Source of the DNA: Chloroflexota bacterium | Lineage (GTDB): Bacteria; Chloroflexota; Anaerolineae; Aggregatilineales; UBA2796 | DNA: 64,000 nucleotides | Assembly: GCA_021325095.1 (NCBI GenBank) | Contig: JAJPHV010000056.1 | Location: 40,041 to 104,040 of the forward strand | Direction: 5' to 3' | Translations under genes and position numbers: made by a program | Notes under the pieces: generated by a model | What the model saw: only the letters and a program-made list of their open reading frames with translations | Told to the model about the DNA's origin: nothing | The model's database searches: none | Part shown: positions 36,108 through 45,917 of the stretch, one piece after another | Layout: every line of letters begins with the position of its first letter | Position numbering within the stretch: position 1 is the first letter of the stretch

Positions 36108-37364
36108 ATGCTCGATGGTTTCTCACCAACTACGACCCGCCGCATCGTGATGACCCTGTTTGTGAGCCAGAGCCTGGCCTCAGCGGCGTTCGTCGCCAAT
36201 GCCACCATCAACCCGATTGTCGGCACGGAGCTAAGTGGGGAACCGGGTTTAGCCGGGTTGCCCGGAACGTTGCTGCTCATCGGGGCAGCCTGTGCCGCTT
36301 ACCCGGCTGGCAAACTGATCCAGCGTGCCGGGTGGAGGCCAGGATTGACGTCTGGCCTCATCACGGGCTTATTGGGGATGGTCATCGGCGGGGTCGCCAT
36401 CGCCACGCGCTCCTTTGGGCTGTTTTTGGTTGGATTGCTGCTGATCGGGATGGCACGTGGAGTCACCGACCAGAGCCGCTATGCGGCTGCCGATGCCAAC
36501 GCACCGAGCCAGCGCAGCAAGATGATTAGCACCATCGTCTGGGCGGGAACGATTGGGGCCATTGCTGGGCCGGCGCTGGTCGCTCCCCTGGGGTCGCTGG
36601 TCGCGCAATTGAACTTTGATCCGATGGCCGGGGCGATGATCGGGGGGATTGTCCTTTTCGCCCTCAGTGCAATCTTGCTGGTGCTGTTCCTGCGGCCCGA
36701 TCCACGCGACATGGCCCGCACCTACGCTGCGGAAACGACAGAAATGCGGCCTGTCAGCCTGCCCGCCCGCAGCTTGCTGGCAGTATTCCAGGAGCCAATG
36801 GCGCGAGTCGCCGTGATATCAATGGTGACGGCGCAGGCTGTCATGGTGATGGTGATGGGCGTAACTTCGCTGCACATGCACAATCACCAACACAGTCTGG
36901 GCGACGTGTCCTTCGTGATCACGCTGCATGTTCTGGGCATGTACGGCCTGTCGCCCCTCACGGGGTTGCTGAGTGCGCGAATTGGCCGTGCCCCGACGAT
37001 CATCCTCGGCGCGAGTTTGCTAATCGCCGGGACGTTGCTGGCGCCGATGTCTTTGCTGACCGGGTGGCTGGCCTGGTCCATGTTCCTGGTCGGGCTGGGT
37101 TGGAACATGTGCTACATCGGCGGTTCATCGCTGCTCGCGGATTCGGTGGCTTCCTCTGAGCGCGGCGCAGCGCAGGGGGCGAGCGATCTGATGGTCAACC
37201 TCACCTCAGCAGTGAGCAGCCTGAGCAGCGGCTTCATTCTGGCAGCACTTGGATACACTATTCTCTGCCTGTTCGGCGCATTCCTATCAGTGATCCCTAT
37301 TGTACTGTCCGGCTGGCGTGGGCTGGTCGTGGCCCGGCAAGCTACCGACGTTAGCCTGAACTGA
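36108..37364 (+). CDS. MFS transporter
   Basis: The ATG at 36108 fits the first helix better than the earlier one at 36042. The 418-residue protein has 12 predicted helices with the MFS pattern, such as AGKLIQRAGWRPG between helices 2 and 3 and the mirrored SARIGRAP region in the second half. Specificity is not known; multidrug-type export is possible. Monocistronic. Confidence 0.82.
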   Translation: MLDGFSPTTTRRIVMTLFVSQSLASAAFVANATINPIVGTELSGEPGLAGLPGTLLLIGAACAAYPAGKLIQRAGWRPGLTSGLITGLLGMVIGGVAIATRSFGLFLVGLLLIGMARGVTDQSRYAAADANAPSQRSKMISTIVWAGTIGAIAGPALVAPLGSLVAQLNFDPMAGAMIGGIVLFALSAILLVLFLRPDPRDMARTYAAETTEMRPVSLPARSLLAVFQEPMARVAVISMVTAQAVMVMVMGVTSLHMHNHQHSLGDVSFVITLHVLGMYGLSPLTGLLSARIGRAPTIILGASLLIAGTLLAPMSLLTGWLAWSMFLVGLGWNMCYIGGSSLLADSVASSERGAAQGASDLMVNLTSAVSSLSSGFILAALGYTILCLFGAFLSVIPIVLSGWRGLVVARQATDVSLN

Positions 37365-37571
37365 CGGCCAGAACGCATTACGGCAGATCAGCCCCTTGAT
37401 GAAGGGCCTGCCCTATGGTACGATCCGCGCCTGGGCCAACTGGCCCGCTAATGTTCACACGCCTGGACTCTGCCCGTGTGTCCCACTGCCGCACCGCTGC
37501 GCGCTCCGGTGGGATGATGGCGGGGTGTGAAGGGCGTGGACGTATAACACGTTTAGGAGGAACCGAATATC

Positions 37572-38519
37572 ATGACCGTCGTTTCCATGAAGGCCCTTCT
37601 GGAAACGGGTGTTCACTTCGGGCATCGTGCCAAGAAGTGGAACCCCAAAATGAAGCCGTACATTTTCACCGAACGTAACGGCATTCACATCATCGACTTA
37701 CAGCAAACTCTGACCAGCCTTGAGGACGCCTACGAACTCGTGCGCGATACAGTTGCCAATGGTGGCAACGTCCTGTTCGTCGGCACGAAGCGCCAGGCGC
37801 AGGAAACCATCCAGCAAGAAGCCGAACGGGCAACCATGCCCTACGTCAACCAGCGCTGGTTGGGCGGCACGCTCACCAACTGGGCGACGATCCGCAGGCG
37901 TATTGAGCAGCTTAAGCGCTTCGAGGCGGACCGTGAAAGCGGCGAAGCGACGCTCCTGACCAAAAAGGAGCGCCTGATCCGGGACCGCGTCATCGCCAAG
38001 CTGCAAACCCGGCTCGGCGGTCTACGCTACATGACGCGCCTGCCTGCCCTGCTGTACATCGTGGATGTGCGCCGCGAACACACCGCCGTCAAGGAGGCGA
38101 ACACGCTCAATATCCCGATCCTGGCGCTGGTCGATACGAATTGTGACCCCGACCAGATCGATTACGTCATTCCGGCCAATGACGATGCCATCCGGGCCAT
38201 CAAATTGCTAACAGCCAAGATCGCCGACGCCGCCCTGGAAGGGTTGGCGATGCGCAAGGCGCGCGGCGAAGTGGTCGAGGCAGAACCCGAACCCGTTCCC
38301 ATGTCAAGCATCGACCTGTCCAAGTATGACGAAGTGCTTGAAGACGAATTCGATTATGACGAGGACGAGGAAGAAGACGAAGCCTACCTGGGTGAGGCCA
38401 CCCTCGCCAAGCTGCGCACGGGCGATCTGTCGTTTGAGGACGACGAAGCACCAGTCGTAGAAAAACCCAGGGAAGAGGGCCGGAAGAAGTCGAAGGAACC
38501 AAAGGAACCGAAGGAGTAG
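37572..38519 (+). CDS. rpsB: 30S ribosomal protein S2 with acidic C-terminal extension
   Basis: The uS2 body (residues 1 to about 230) has the standard motifs [31 protein letters not shown] and [20 protein letters not shown]. The last 80 residues are a low-complexity acidic then lysine-rich tail ([27 protein letters not shown]). Total 315 residues against about 240-260 usually. It is the first gene of rpsB-tsf, with a strong AGGAGGAAC ribosome-binding site. Confidence 0.97.
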   Translation: MTVVSMKALLETGVHFGHRAKKWNPKMKPYIFTERNGIHIIDLQQTLTSLEDAYELVRDTVANGGNVLFVGTKRQAQETIQQEAERATMPYVNQRWLGGTLTNWATIRRRIEQLKRFEADRESGEATLLTKKERLIRDRVIAKLQTRLGGLRYMTRLPALLYIVDVRREHTAVKEANTLNIPILALVDTNCDPDQIDYVIPANDDAIRAIKLLTAKIADAALEGLAMRKARGEVVEAEPEPVPMSSIDLSKYDEVLEDEFDYDEDEEEDEAYLGEATLAKLRTGDLSFEDDEAPVVEKPREEGRKKSKEPKEPKE

Positions 38520-38523
38520 TATC

Positions 38524-39147
38524 GTGGCAGTTGAAGTTACCGCCCAGCAAGTTAAGCAGCTTCGTGACGCTACCGGCGCTGGCTTCCAGGATTGCCGCAA
38601 GGCCCTGATCGAGAGCGGCGGAGACCTGGCAAAGGCCACCGATTATCTGCGCAAGAAGGGCATGGCGACTGCGGCCAAGAAGGCGGATCGAGTCGCCAAG
38701 GACGGCATCATCCAGGCTTACATGCACCACAATGGTCGGCTGGGCGTGCTGGTCGAAGTCAACAGCGAAACCGATTTTGTGGCGCGCAACGAGCAGTTCA
38801 AGAAGTTCGCCAAGGACCTGGCGCTGCACATTGCCAACATGGCTCCGCGCTACCTGAAGCGCGAGGATGTGCCGCAGGCCGAGATCGACCACGAGCGGAG
38901 CGTCCAGCGCGAAAAGACTCTCAACGAGGGCAAGAAAGAGGCCGTCGTGGACAAGATCGTCGATGGCCGCATGGAAAAGTGGTACGAGGAAATCGTCCTG
39001 ATGGAACAGCCCTGGCTACACGACGATACGCTAAAGGTCAGCGATGTGCTGACCCAGCTTATCGCGGAGATCAAGGAAAATATCGTCATCCGGCGATTTG
39101 CACGGTTTGCGCTCGGCGAAAGCGCCGATACGCCCAACGCGGATTAA
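38524..39147 (+). CDS. tsf: Elongation factor Ts
   Basis: The start is a GTG at 38524, 4 bases after the rpsB stop. The 207-residue protein is the short EF-Ts form. It has the conserved VKQLRDATGAGFQDCRKAL, then DGIIQAYMHHNGRLGVLVEVNSETDFVARN, which interact with EF-Tu, and a C-terminal helical module. EF-Ts recycles EF-Tu-GDP. Ends at a strong terminator. Confidence 0.97.
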   Translation: MAVEVTAQQVKQLRDATGAGFQDCRKALIESGGDLAKATDYLRKKGMATAAKKADRVAKDGIIQAYMHHNGRLGVLVEVNSETDFVARNEQFKKFAKDLALHIANMAPRYLKREDVPQAEIDHERSVQREKTLNEGKKEAVVDKIVDGRMEKWYEEIVLMEQPWLHDDTLKVSDVLTQLIAEIKENIVIRRFARFALGESADTPNAD

Positions 39148-39163
39148 CCCGGTTGTGATGATG

Positions 39164-39197
39164 AAGAGGATCAGGAAAGACCTGATCCTCTTTTTTT
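39164..39197 (+). terminator. Rho-independent terminator after tsf
   Basis: A perfect 12-bp stem (AAGAGGATCAGG, AAAGA loop) is followed by a T-run reaching 39197. It separates rpsB-tsf from pyrH, which then needs its own promoter or read-through. Confidence 0.9.
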
Positions 39198-39234
39198 ACG
39201 TACTCGGCGTGGACCTGTCAGGAGGAAACTAAGC

Positions 39235-39990
39235 ATGGAGCATGGATTGAACACAGGCCAGAATGGTAGCCGCAAGCCGCGCTATCGCCGTGTCGTGCTG
39301 AAGTTAAGTGGCGAGGCCCTGTCAGGGGTGGGCGGGAGTGGCATCGATCCCGATCAGGCCGCATTCATCGCCCACCGCATCAAAGCCATCCACGATCTGG
39401 GTGTGCAGGTCGGAGTGGTCATCGGCGCAGGCAACCTGTGGCGCGGCAAGATCGGCGTGGAACGCGGCATGGATCAGTCCACCGCCGACCACATGGGCAT
39501 GATTGCTACCGTCATGAATGCGCTTGCCCTGCGGGATGCCCTTGAGCGCGAGGGCATTGAAACGCGCGTGCAAACGGCCATCGAAATGAACAAGATTGCC
39601 GAGCCGTACATTCGCCTGCGTGCCATCCGACATCTGGAAAAAGGCCGCGTGGTGATCATCGCCGGGGGCACGGGCAATCCCTACTTCACGACAGACACCG
39701 CTGCGGCCCTGCGGGCGATGGAGATTGATGCCGAGGTGATCATTAAGGCCACCAAAGTCGATGGTGTCTACGACAGCGACCCGAAGAAAAACCCGAATGC
39801 CCGGCTCTACAGGACACTGACCTTCAGAGAGGCTATTGAGCAGCGGTTGGAAGTGATGGATATGACGGCTTTCACACTGTGCATGGACAACAACCAGCCG
39901 ATCCTGGTTGTCAACTTCTGGGCGGAGGGTGCGCTCGAAGCAGCGGTCATGGGCGAATCCGTCGGCACGCTGGTCAGCGCTGTTGCGTAA
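39235..39990 (+). CDS. pyrH: UMP kinase
   Basis: PyrH phosphorylates UMP to UDP with ATP. The 251-residue hexameric amino-acid-kinase-fold protein has the diagnostic [39 protein letters not shown] and [19 protein letters not shown], plus a short N-terminal extension. An AGGAGGAAAC ribosome-binding site precedes the ATG. It keeps the classic rpsB-tsf-pyrH order; frr, normally next, is absent here. Confidence 0.96.
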   Translation: MEHGLNTGQNGSRKPRYRRVVLKLSGEALSGVGGSGIDPDQAAFIAHRIKAIHDLGVQVGVVIGAGNLWRGKIGVERGMDQSTADHMGMIATVMNALALRDALEREGIETRVQTAIEMNKIAEPYIRLRAIRHLEKGRVVIIAGGTGNPYFTTDTAAALRAMEIDAEVIIKATKVDGVYDSDPKKNPNARLYRTLTFREAIEQRLEVMDMTAFTLCMDNNQPILVVNFWAEGALEAAVMGESVGTLVSAVA

Positions 39991-40016
39991 GGGTGGCCCG
40001 GGTTCGCAAAAGAAAA

Positions 40017-40035
40017 TGGGGCTGTCCGCGCCCCA
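40017..40035. terminator. Short hairpin between pyrH and response-regulator ends
   Basis: TGGGGC and GCCCCA pair with a 7-base loop, followed by the T-rich ATTCTATTCT. The 6-bp stem between convergent genes is a weak terminator candidate. Confidence 0.45.
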
Positions 40036-40060
40036 ATTCTATTCTAGGTCTCCAGACCGA

Positions 40061-40462
40061 TCAGGTAGCCTCTTGCTGGTCGGCAAGAACTTTTCGCACG
40101 CTGGCTACCAGTTCGCCAGGGCTGAACGGCTTGGTGATGTAGTCATCCACTTTGGCAATGTGCAGGCCCAGGACTTTGTCGATACTCTGGGCTTTAGCTG
40201 TGATGATGATCACCGGAATATTCTTCATGGTGTCGTTGGCCTTCATTGCCTGGTAGACTTCCCAACCGTCGATGTCAGGCATCATCAAATCCAGGAGCAC
40301 CAGATCCGGGCTATCATGCTCAATGGCCTCCAGACCATCGCGCCCGCCCATCGCCCCGGTAACGTCGAAGCCTTCCTTTTTCAGGATCAGCTTGACCAGA
40401 TTGATCATTTCCGGATCATCTTCAACTACGACTACTTTTGTGGCGCGGTTGTCTGGTGACAT
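40061..40462 (-). CDS. Single-domain (CheY-like) response regulator
   Basis: This is a 133-residue receiver domain without output module. The acidic pair (VVVEDDPEMINLV), phospho-acceptor D in LVLLDLMMPDIDG, the T/A site in IIITAKAQ and the lysine in ITKPFSPGEL are intact. No kinase is adjacent; it may be part of a phosphorelay. Monocistronic. Confidence 0.9.
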   Translation of the reverse strand: MSPDNRATKVVVVEDDPEMINLVKLILKKEGFDVTGAMGGRDGLEAIEHDSPDLVLLDLMMPDIDGWEVYQAMKANDTMKNIPVIIITAKAQSIDKVLGLHIAKVDDYITKPFSPGELVASVRKVLADQQEAT

Positions 40463-40591
40463 TGCAGCTTGCGATCCTCCGGCATTATAGGATGAATTAT
40501 ACCGAATATTTATTCCTTCGATATACCGTTCAGTCTACCATAAAAACCCGTGAGCCGAATAGGACTCCTTTGTACTGGTGATAGACTGCGC

Positions 40592-41959
40592 CTAACTGCC
40601 CCAATTGAGGATCAGGGCGATGGCGGCCACAAACATGACGAAGGTGGCAAGCCAGCCCACCAGGTTGGAGCGCCGCCCATTCAGGCGTTCCCCCATGATC
40701 GTCTTGTTGTTCCCGATAATCATCAGGATCGCCATGATCGGCGGCGCCGCGAAGCCGTTAATGACCGCCGTCCAGAACAGCGCCTGGATGGGATTGACCC
40801 CCAGGAAGTTGATGGACATGCCAACCAGCGTGGCGGCGACGATGAAGCCATAGAATTCTTTGGCGTGGCGGGGCTTCTGATCCAGGCCATAGCGCCAGCC
40901 GAAGGTTTCTGCGACGGCGTAAGCTGCCGAACCGGTCAGGATCGGAACAGCCAGAACACCCGCCCCGATCAGCCCGATGGCAAACAAGAAGCGCGCCGCT
41001 TCGCCGGCGATGGGGCGTAGCGCCTCCGCCGCTTCGGTGGCCGACTGAATATGGGTCGTACCCGCCTTGAAAAGCGTGGCGGCGGTTGCCAGGATGATGA
41101 AGTACATGATCGTGTTCGAGAAGGCCATGCCGATGTTTACGTCCAGCGCCGCATACCTCAACTCGTCGTTGGTTGCGCCCCTGCGCTGCCACAGGCGTGT
41201 GCGGCCTGCGCTGACTTCCTCTTCGACTTCCTGGCTGGCCTGCCAGAAGAACAGATAGGGCGAAATGGTTGTCCCCAGGATCGCCATAACAGCGGTCAGG
41301 AACGTCTTGTCAAAGTGCAGGGTCGGGAGGAGGGTGTTTCTGAGCACCTCGCTCCAATCGGGGTGCGAGAAGAATGCCGCCCCAATGTAGGCGAACAGCA
41401 CGAGCGTCAGCCATTTGAAGACCTTCGTGATCAACCGATACGATCCCCAGATTTGCAGCACCAGAATGACGGCAGCAATTGGGACAATCAGGATCGTGAT
41501 CGGAACCGGAAGCAGCAGGTTGGCCGCAGCCGCAATCGCCCCGATGTCCACACCCGCGTTGATTGTGTTGGCGACGACCAGCCCCAGGACTACCGGATAA
41601 AGGATCACTGGTGGATAGTAGCGACGCAGCACGCCGGCCAACCCACGCCCCGTGACAAGCCCGATTTTGGCACACATATACTGCATGGTGATGGTCAGCG
41701 GGATCGTCCACAGCGCCATCCAGAGCGTGCCAAAGCCCAGCGAGGCGCCTGCCTGCGCATACGTGCCGATACCCGAAGGGTCGTCGTCCGATGCACCCGT
41801 GATCAGGCCGGGGCCAAGCACCTTGAGAAAACGCCTGACCGGGCTGGCGGTTTTGTCTTGGGCTGCTTCAAGCGTTCCTGGGCCACCGGCTGGCGCTTTA
41901 TGAGGAATGACAGGAGCAGTGGAGTCCTCGGTGTCGTCTGGCTCTAGGCGGACAGTCAT
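40592..41959 (-). CDS. NRAMP-related divalent-metal transporter with altered metal-site motifs
   Basis: The ATG at 41959 follows AGGAG by 6 bases; 455 residues with 11 predicted helices. The fold is NRAMP/MntH (VTGRGLAGVLRRYYP, then helices ending in LVGMSINFLGVNPIQALFW). The helix-1 metal motif reads DDDPSGIGT instead of DPGN, and helix 6 reads GTTISPYLFFW instead of the A-x-x-MPH motif. These changes match the NRAMP-related group proposed to carry magnesium or other hard ions, so manganese transport should not be assumed. The long charged N-terminus is cytoplasmic. Confidence 0.85.
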   Translation of the reverse strand: MTVRLEPDDTEDSTAPVIPHKAPAGGPGTLEAAQDKTASPVRRFLKVLGPGLITGASDDDPSGIGTYAQAGASLGFGTLWMALWTIPLTITMQYMCAKIGLVTGRGLAGVLRRYYPPVILYPVVLGLVVANTINAGVDIGAIAAAANLLLPVPITILIVPIAAVILVLQIWGSYRLITKVFKWLTLVLFAYIGAAFFSHPDWSEVLRNTLLPTLHFDKTFLTAVMAILGTTISPYLFFWQASQEVEEEVSAGRTRLWQRRGATNDELRYAALDVNIGMAFSNTIMYFIILATAATLFKAGTTHIQSATEAAEALRPIAGEAARFLFAIGLIGAGVLAVPILTGSAAYAVAETFGWRYGLDQKPRHAKEFYGFIVAATLVGMSINFLGVNPIQALFWTAVINGFAAPPIMAILMIIGNNKTIMGERLNGRRSNLVGWLATFVMFVAAIALILNWGS

Positions 41960-42163
41960 GAGCAACTCCTATTGGACAGCCTGGCGGCTGCACTTGTGGG
42001 CATCAGTTTAGCACTATACGAACAGTCTGAGCAATTGTTTTATGGGTCTGTTCACCATTTGTTAAGCACTTTGATAGCTCGTTCTAAGGCAGCGTAACTT
42101 TTCCGGCTGTTTCACGTATTAGTCGATAGAAGTTGCGACACTGCACTATTAGGACAAAGGACT

Positions 42164-42685
42164 ATGAGATCGGAACGTAGCACACTTGCCAATCCTGTGA
42201 TTGGTATGTGCTTGATCATTATCGGCGCGCTGTTCCTGCTTGGGCAGCTTTTCAGTCTTGGCCCGTTCTGGCCGCTTTTGATCGTTGCGCCTGGCGTGGT
42301 TTTTCTGTATTTCGCCGTGACCGGGGGACGGAGCGGCGCACCGCTGGCGATTCCGGGAATGCTCATCACCGGAACCGGGGCGATCCTGCTGTACCAGAGC
42401 CTGACCACCAATTGGCAGAGTTGGGCCTACGCCTGGACGCTCTACCCGGCGCTGCTCGGCGCTGGTATGGCACTGATGGGCCACCTGACCAACGATGTGA
42501 AGGTCATGCAAGCTGGACGACGTTTCATCCTCGGCGGGCTGACAGCATTCGTGGCTTTCGCTGCACTATTCGAGGTGGCGATTTTCCACCGCATGGTGAG
42601 CGGACTGGGCTGGCCGCTGCTCCTGATCGCGCTTGGTATCGGGTTGCTGCTGGCGGGCGCAAGGCGCAACAGCCTGCGCGCCTGA
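42164..42685 (+). CDS. Small membrane protein of unknown function
   Basis: The 173-residue protein has five to six hydrophobic helices with Leu/Ile/Gly-rich composition (PVIGMCLIIIGALFLLGQLFS, FWPLLIVAPGVVFLYFAV) and short loops. The pattern recalls membrane parts of LiaF/DUF5668-type proteins but is not diagnostic. Ribosome-binding site AAAGGA. Not in an obvious operon, since the queF promoter lies after it. Confidence 0.7.
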   Translation: MRSERSTLANPVIGMCLIIIGALFLLGQLFSLGPFWPLLIVAPGVVFLYFAVTGGRSGAPLAIPGMLITGTGAILLYQSLTTNWQSWAYAWTLYPALLGAGMALMGHLTNDVKVMQAGRRFILGGLTAFVAFAALFEVAIFHRMVSGLGWPLLLIALGIGLLLAGARRNSLRA

Positions 42686-42714
42686 TAGCGCTGGTTGGCC
42701 TCGCCCCGCTACCG

Positions 42715-42743
42715 TTGAAATTGCGCCTCGTCCCTGGTAAAAT
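42715..42743 (+). promoter_or_regulatory. Housekeeping-type promoter for queF-era
   Basis: TTGAAA (42715-42720) and TAAAAT (42738-42743) are 17 bases apart, close to the bacterial consensus. It lies 78 bases ahead of the queF start. No preQ1 riboswitch was recognised between. Confidence 0.7.
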
Positions 42744-42820
42744 ACCCGCTCAAGCGCAACTGGAATATCTCGTCGCTCATCGCCTACTCAAACGGCGATA
42801 TTTTGTTACAGGAAAAGGGT

Positions 42821-43237
42821 ATGACTGCACAAGCCGATCTGAAGGATTTGACGTTACTCGGTCAGGGCGCGACCAGGCCGCAGCGCAAATTGGAGACCTT
42901 CCCGAACCGCCATCCGCACCGCCGCTATACAGTCCGGCTGGAAACCAACGAGTTCACGGCCATATGCCCCATGACGGGCCAGCCCGACTTTGCTACGATC
43001 CGAATCGAGTACATTCCGAACCAGCGTGTGGTCGAAAGCAAATCGCTCAAGCTCTATTTCTGGTCGTTCCGCAACGAGGGCATCTTCCACGAACACGTAA
43101 CCAACGTGATCCTGGACGATCTGGTAGAGGCGCTCGATCCGCACTGGTGCAAAGTGACCGGGGAATTCGCAGTGCGGGGTGGCATTAGCATCACTGTCAC
43201 AGCCGAGCATACCCGCCCGGAATCGGGCGAGGGCTGA
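42821..43237 (+). CDS. queF: NADPH-dependent 7-cyano-7-deazaguanine (preQ0) reductase
   Basis: The ATG at 42821 follows AGGAAAAGGG; 138 residues. QueF reduces preQ0 to preQ1 in queuosine synthesis. The catalytic cysteine (AICPMTGQPDF) and the signature VESKSLKLYFWSFRNE are intact, with the zinc/substrate-site HEHVTNVI. It is the short, unimodular form. It overlaps era by one base (TGATG), so the two are coupled. Confidence 0.95.
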   Translation: MTAQADLKDLTLLGQGATRPQRKLETFPNRHPHRRYTVRLETNEFTAICPMTGQPDFATIRIEYIPNQRVVESKSLKLYFWSFRNEGIFHEHVTNVILDDLVEALDPHWCKVTGEFAVRGGISITVTAEHTRPESGEG

Positions 43238-44172
43238 TGGTGCGCCAACCGTCTGCTGCCAGCGGCGCGGAAACACTGGCTCACAGCGGTTATGTGGCCG
43301 TGATCGGGCGTCCGAACGTGGGTAAGTCCACCCTGATGAATCGTTTCCTGGGCCAGAAGATCGCCATTGTCAGCCCCAAACCCCAGACCACGCGCCTGCG
43401 CCAGTTGGGAATCTACACCGGGCCAGACACCCAGGCCATCTTTGTGGACACGCCCGGCATTCACCAGCCACGCCACAAGCTCGGCGAGTTCATGGTCGAG
43501 GTAGCCGTCGAAGCGCTGCGGGACGCCGACGTAATTCTGTTTGTGGTGGACATGAGCCAGCCGCCCAACGAGGAAGATCAGCGTGTGGCGGCGCTGCTGC
43601 GAGAAGCCAAAACGCCAGCGCCGGTAGTCCTGGCGCTGAACAAGATAGACCGCCTCTCGCCCGATCAGATCGCACCGCGTGTCGAGGCGTATCGCACGCT
43701 GGCGCCAGATGCCGACTGGACGACCCTGAGCGCCACGCTCGGCGACGGGGTGGACGATCTGTTGAAGCGGGTGATCGACAAATTACCCGCCGGGCCGCAG
43801 TTTTACCCGGAAGACCAGTTGAGCGACACGGCCATACGGGACATTGTGGGCGAGATCATCCGGGAAAAGGTGCTGCTGAATACGGAGCAGGAAGTTCCGC
43901 ACGCCGTCGCCGTCGAGGTGCAGGAGTTCAAAGAGCGGAGTGCCACGCTGACCTACATTGGCGCGACGATCTATGTCGAGCGCGATTCGCAGAAGGGCAT
44001 TCTGATCGGTAAGGGTGGCGCGATGCTCAAAAAGATCAGCAGCGAGGCGCGGGCCGACATCGAGGCGCTGGTCGGCACGCAGGTCTATCTGGAACTGTGG
44101 GTCAAAGTCCTGAAGAACTGGCGGCACGACGAAAACCTGCTGCGCCGTCTGGGATACAGGTTAAGCAAGTGA
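43237..44172 (+). CDS. era: GTPase Era
   Basis: Era is a ribosome-associated GTPase for 16S rRNA maturation. G-domain motifs are complete: GRPNVGKSTL (P-loop), PQTTR, DTPGIH and NKID. The C-terminal KH domain is visible (QKGILIGKGGAMLKKIS). Length 311, N-terminal tail slightly long. Translationally coupled to queF. Confidence 0.97.
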   Translation: MVRQPSAASGAETLAHSGYVAVIGRPNVGKSTLMNRFLGQKIAIVSPKPQTTRLRQLGIYTGPDTQAIFVDTPGIHQPRHKLGEFMVEVAVEALRDADVILFVVDMSQPPNEEDQRVAALLREAKTPAPVVLALNKIDRLSPDQIAPRVEAYRTLAPDADWTTLSATLGDGVDDLLKRVIDKLPAGPQFYPEDQLSDTAIRDIVGEIIREKVLLNTEQEVPHAVAVEVQEFKERSATLTYIGATIYVERDSQKGILIGKGGAMLKKISSEARADIEALVGTQVYLELWVKVLKNWRHDENLLRRLGYRLSK

Positions 44173-44261
44173 GTCTCACCCTCTCCGCTGCGGAGGAACG
44201 TCGGAGAGCAAACGACGGGCGAGGTCGGCAGACCGCAGAGTGATAGAGGATTGTACAGCCT

Positions 44262-45476
44262 ATGCGGATGCGAACACTGGACGATCAACAACGGGCGACC
44301 CTGCTGGATCGCCTGTTCCGGCGTATCGGCAGGCTGGATGACGACAGCCTGATCGAGTTGGAGCGGCTGACGAGCCTGGCCGAGAATGGGCAGCCTGTCC
44401 GTCCCACACCAGCGTCAAAAACATCGAAAGCACAGCTTGATCCGAACCAGCAGAGTCGGCGGTTGTTCCTGGCGACGCTGCTGGCCGGGGGCCTGCTGGC
44501 AACTGCAACCGGAGGTGTGGCGGCTGTCGCCCTGAGCGATGACAATGTGCGGCGCTGGCTGGCCGAGCAAGGCTGGCTGCCCACCCAGGCCGCCGCGCTG
44601 CCGACCCCGACAGCCGGACCAAGCCCAACGCTGCCCGCCAGCCCTGTGCCAACCCTGCCTGCCAGCGTGCGGAACCAGTTGACAGCACTACAAAACCAGG
44701 TGGCAGCGCTGATTGCCGAACGCGACACTTTGCGCCAGCAGGTAACAGCCTTGGGTGGGCAGGTCAAAGACGTCAACAATCAGGTTGCCGATCTGAAGGC
44801 GAAAAACAGTGATTTGCAGGATTTGATCGGATTGTACCAGCAGCTTGAGGCTGTAGGCATCGATCAGATCATTGCGTCGGCGCTGGCCGCAGTGGGCGTG
44901 CCGCTGCTGGCGATTCAGAACGTTCGACTGGCCTTGATGACCGGCGTTGGCCTGGCAGCGCGCGTCTTGCAGGACATCGAAAATCACCTGCCGCTGGTCG
45001 CTGCGGGCCTGGATTGGCTGCAACAGCAAGTCAACACCCTGGCCCAGGGCATCCGCGCCTTCCAGACAGCGCTGGCGGTATCCGCCGACACGCCCACCAC
45101 CAAAGCCATCGCCGACTTTATCTCGCAGCTATTGGATATGCTGCCATTCGGAGCGGGGCAGAACATCAAACTGTCATTGCAAGCGATGGGCGAGGTGTTT
45201 AACCGTCTGCCCGATCTGCTCAACAACGTCAGCGCAATGGTGATCGAGCCGGTGCGCGCCTGGGTCGGTTCAGACCAGCAAGGCGGCCTGCGCGAAACGT
45301 TGCTGCGCCCGCTGCGCGAACAGGTGCTGGCCCCAGCGCAGCAGATCGTCGCCAATGCAGAAAATCTGAATGGGGTATACAATCAACAGTTAGCGCAGCC
45401 AGTACAGAGCGCGCTTGAACGGCGTGCGAGAGTACGCATTGAGATCAACAAGAAAGCAGGGGCGTTAACAGGATGA
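44262..45476 (+). CDS. Unknown membrane-anchored coiled-coil protein
   Basis: Of 404 residues, about 1-60 are a charged cytoplasmic part. A hydrophobic helix (about 68-90, LFLATLLAGGLLATATGGVAAVAL) acts as anchor, then a Pro/Thr-rich spacer leads to a coiled coil (about 125-195 with heptad L and V) and a helical C-terminus. The predicted exterior part could scaffold the envelope. No family recognised. Its stop overlaps the next start (ATGA). Confidence 0.7.
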   Translation: MRMRTLDDQQRATLLDRLFRRIGRLDDDSLIELERLTSLAENGQPVRPTPASKTSKAQLDPNQQSRRLFLATLLAGGLLATATGGVAAVALSDDNVRRWLAEQGWLPTQAAALPTPTAGPSPTLPASPVPTLPASVRNQLTALQNQVAALIAERDTLRQQVTALGGQVKDVNNQVADLKAKNSDLQDLIGLYQQLEAVGIDQIIASALAAVGVPLLAIQNVRLALMTGVGLAARVLQDIENHLPLVAAGLDWLQQQVNTLAQGIRAFQTALAVSADTPTTKAIADFISQLLDMLPFGAGQNIKLSLQAMGEVFNRLPDLLNNVSAMVIEPVRAWVGSDQQGGLRETLLRPLREQVLAPAQQIVANAENLNGVYNQQLAQPVQSALERRARVRIEINKKAGALTG

Positions 45477-45904
45477 ACGGTACGATCCGCGTTCCGGCTG
45501 TACGCGCTGTAGTGCTCCACGAGGGCCGCTTCCTGCTGGCCCAACATCACAATCACTTGCCCGATACCGTTGGCAAATGGGGGCTGCCCGGTGGCCGCAT
45601 CGAGTCGTTTGACGCCGACCTGATCGCGGCACTGCGCCGTGAACTGCACGAAGAATTCGCCATGACCGCCGACATTGTGGGCTTCGTAGCTGTCTATACC
45701 TATCGCTGCCGGGCACATCAGGTTTTCCTGGCGAGGCCGCACAGCGTTGAGTTTACCGTGAAGGCCGATGAAATCCTGGGGACAGCGTGGCTGACGCTGC
45801 CCGAAGTGACCGAATGGCACGAGAAGGGCCGGCTGCACACGGGCTTTGAACTGCCCGCCATCCGCGCCAGCCTAGCCCGTTATGGGAAACTGGTGCGCGG
45901 CTGA
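45473..45904 (+). CDS. NUDIX hydrolase
   Basis: The 143-residue protein carries the Nudix box GGRIESFDADLIAALRRELH with the EEF continuation, matching G-x5-E-x7-R-E-U-x-E-E-x-G-U closely. Nudix enzymes cleave nucleoside-diphosphate-linked compounds with Mg; substrate unknown. It overlaps the coiled-coil gene by 4 bases, so co-translation is likely. Confidence 0.9.
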   Translation: MNGTIRVPAVRAVVLHEGRFLLAQHHNHLPDTVGKWGLPGGRIESFDADLIAALRRELHEEFAMTADIVGFVAVYTYRCRAHQVFLARPHSVEFTVKADEILGTAWLTLPEVTEWHEKGRLHTGFELPAIRASLARYGKLVRG

Positions 45905-45917
45905 CAGGCCCCATCCG

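Noticed and set aside
42744..42820. preQ1 riboswitch upstream of queF
   Set aside because: The leader lacks the C-rich loop and A-rich tail of preQ1 aptamers; only a promoter is seen.
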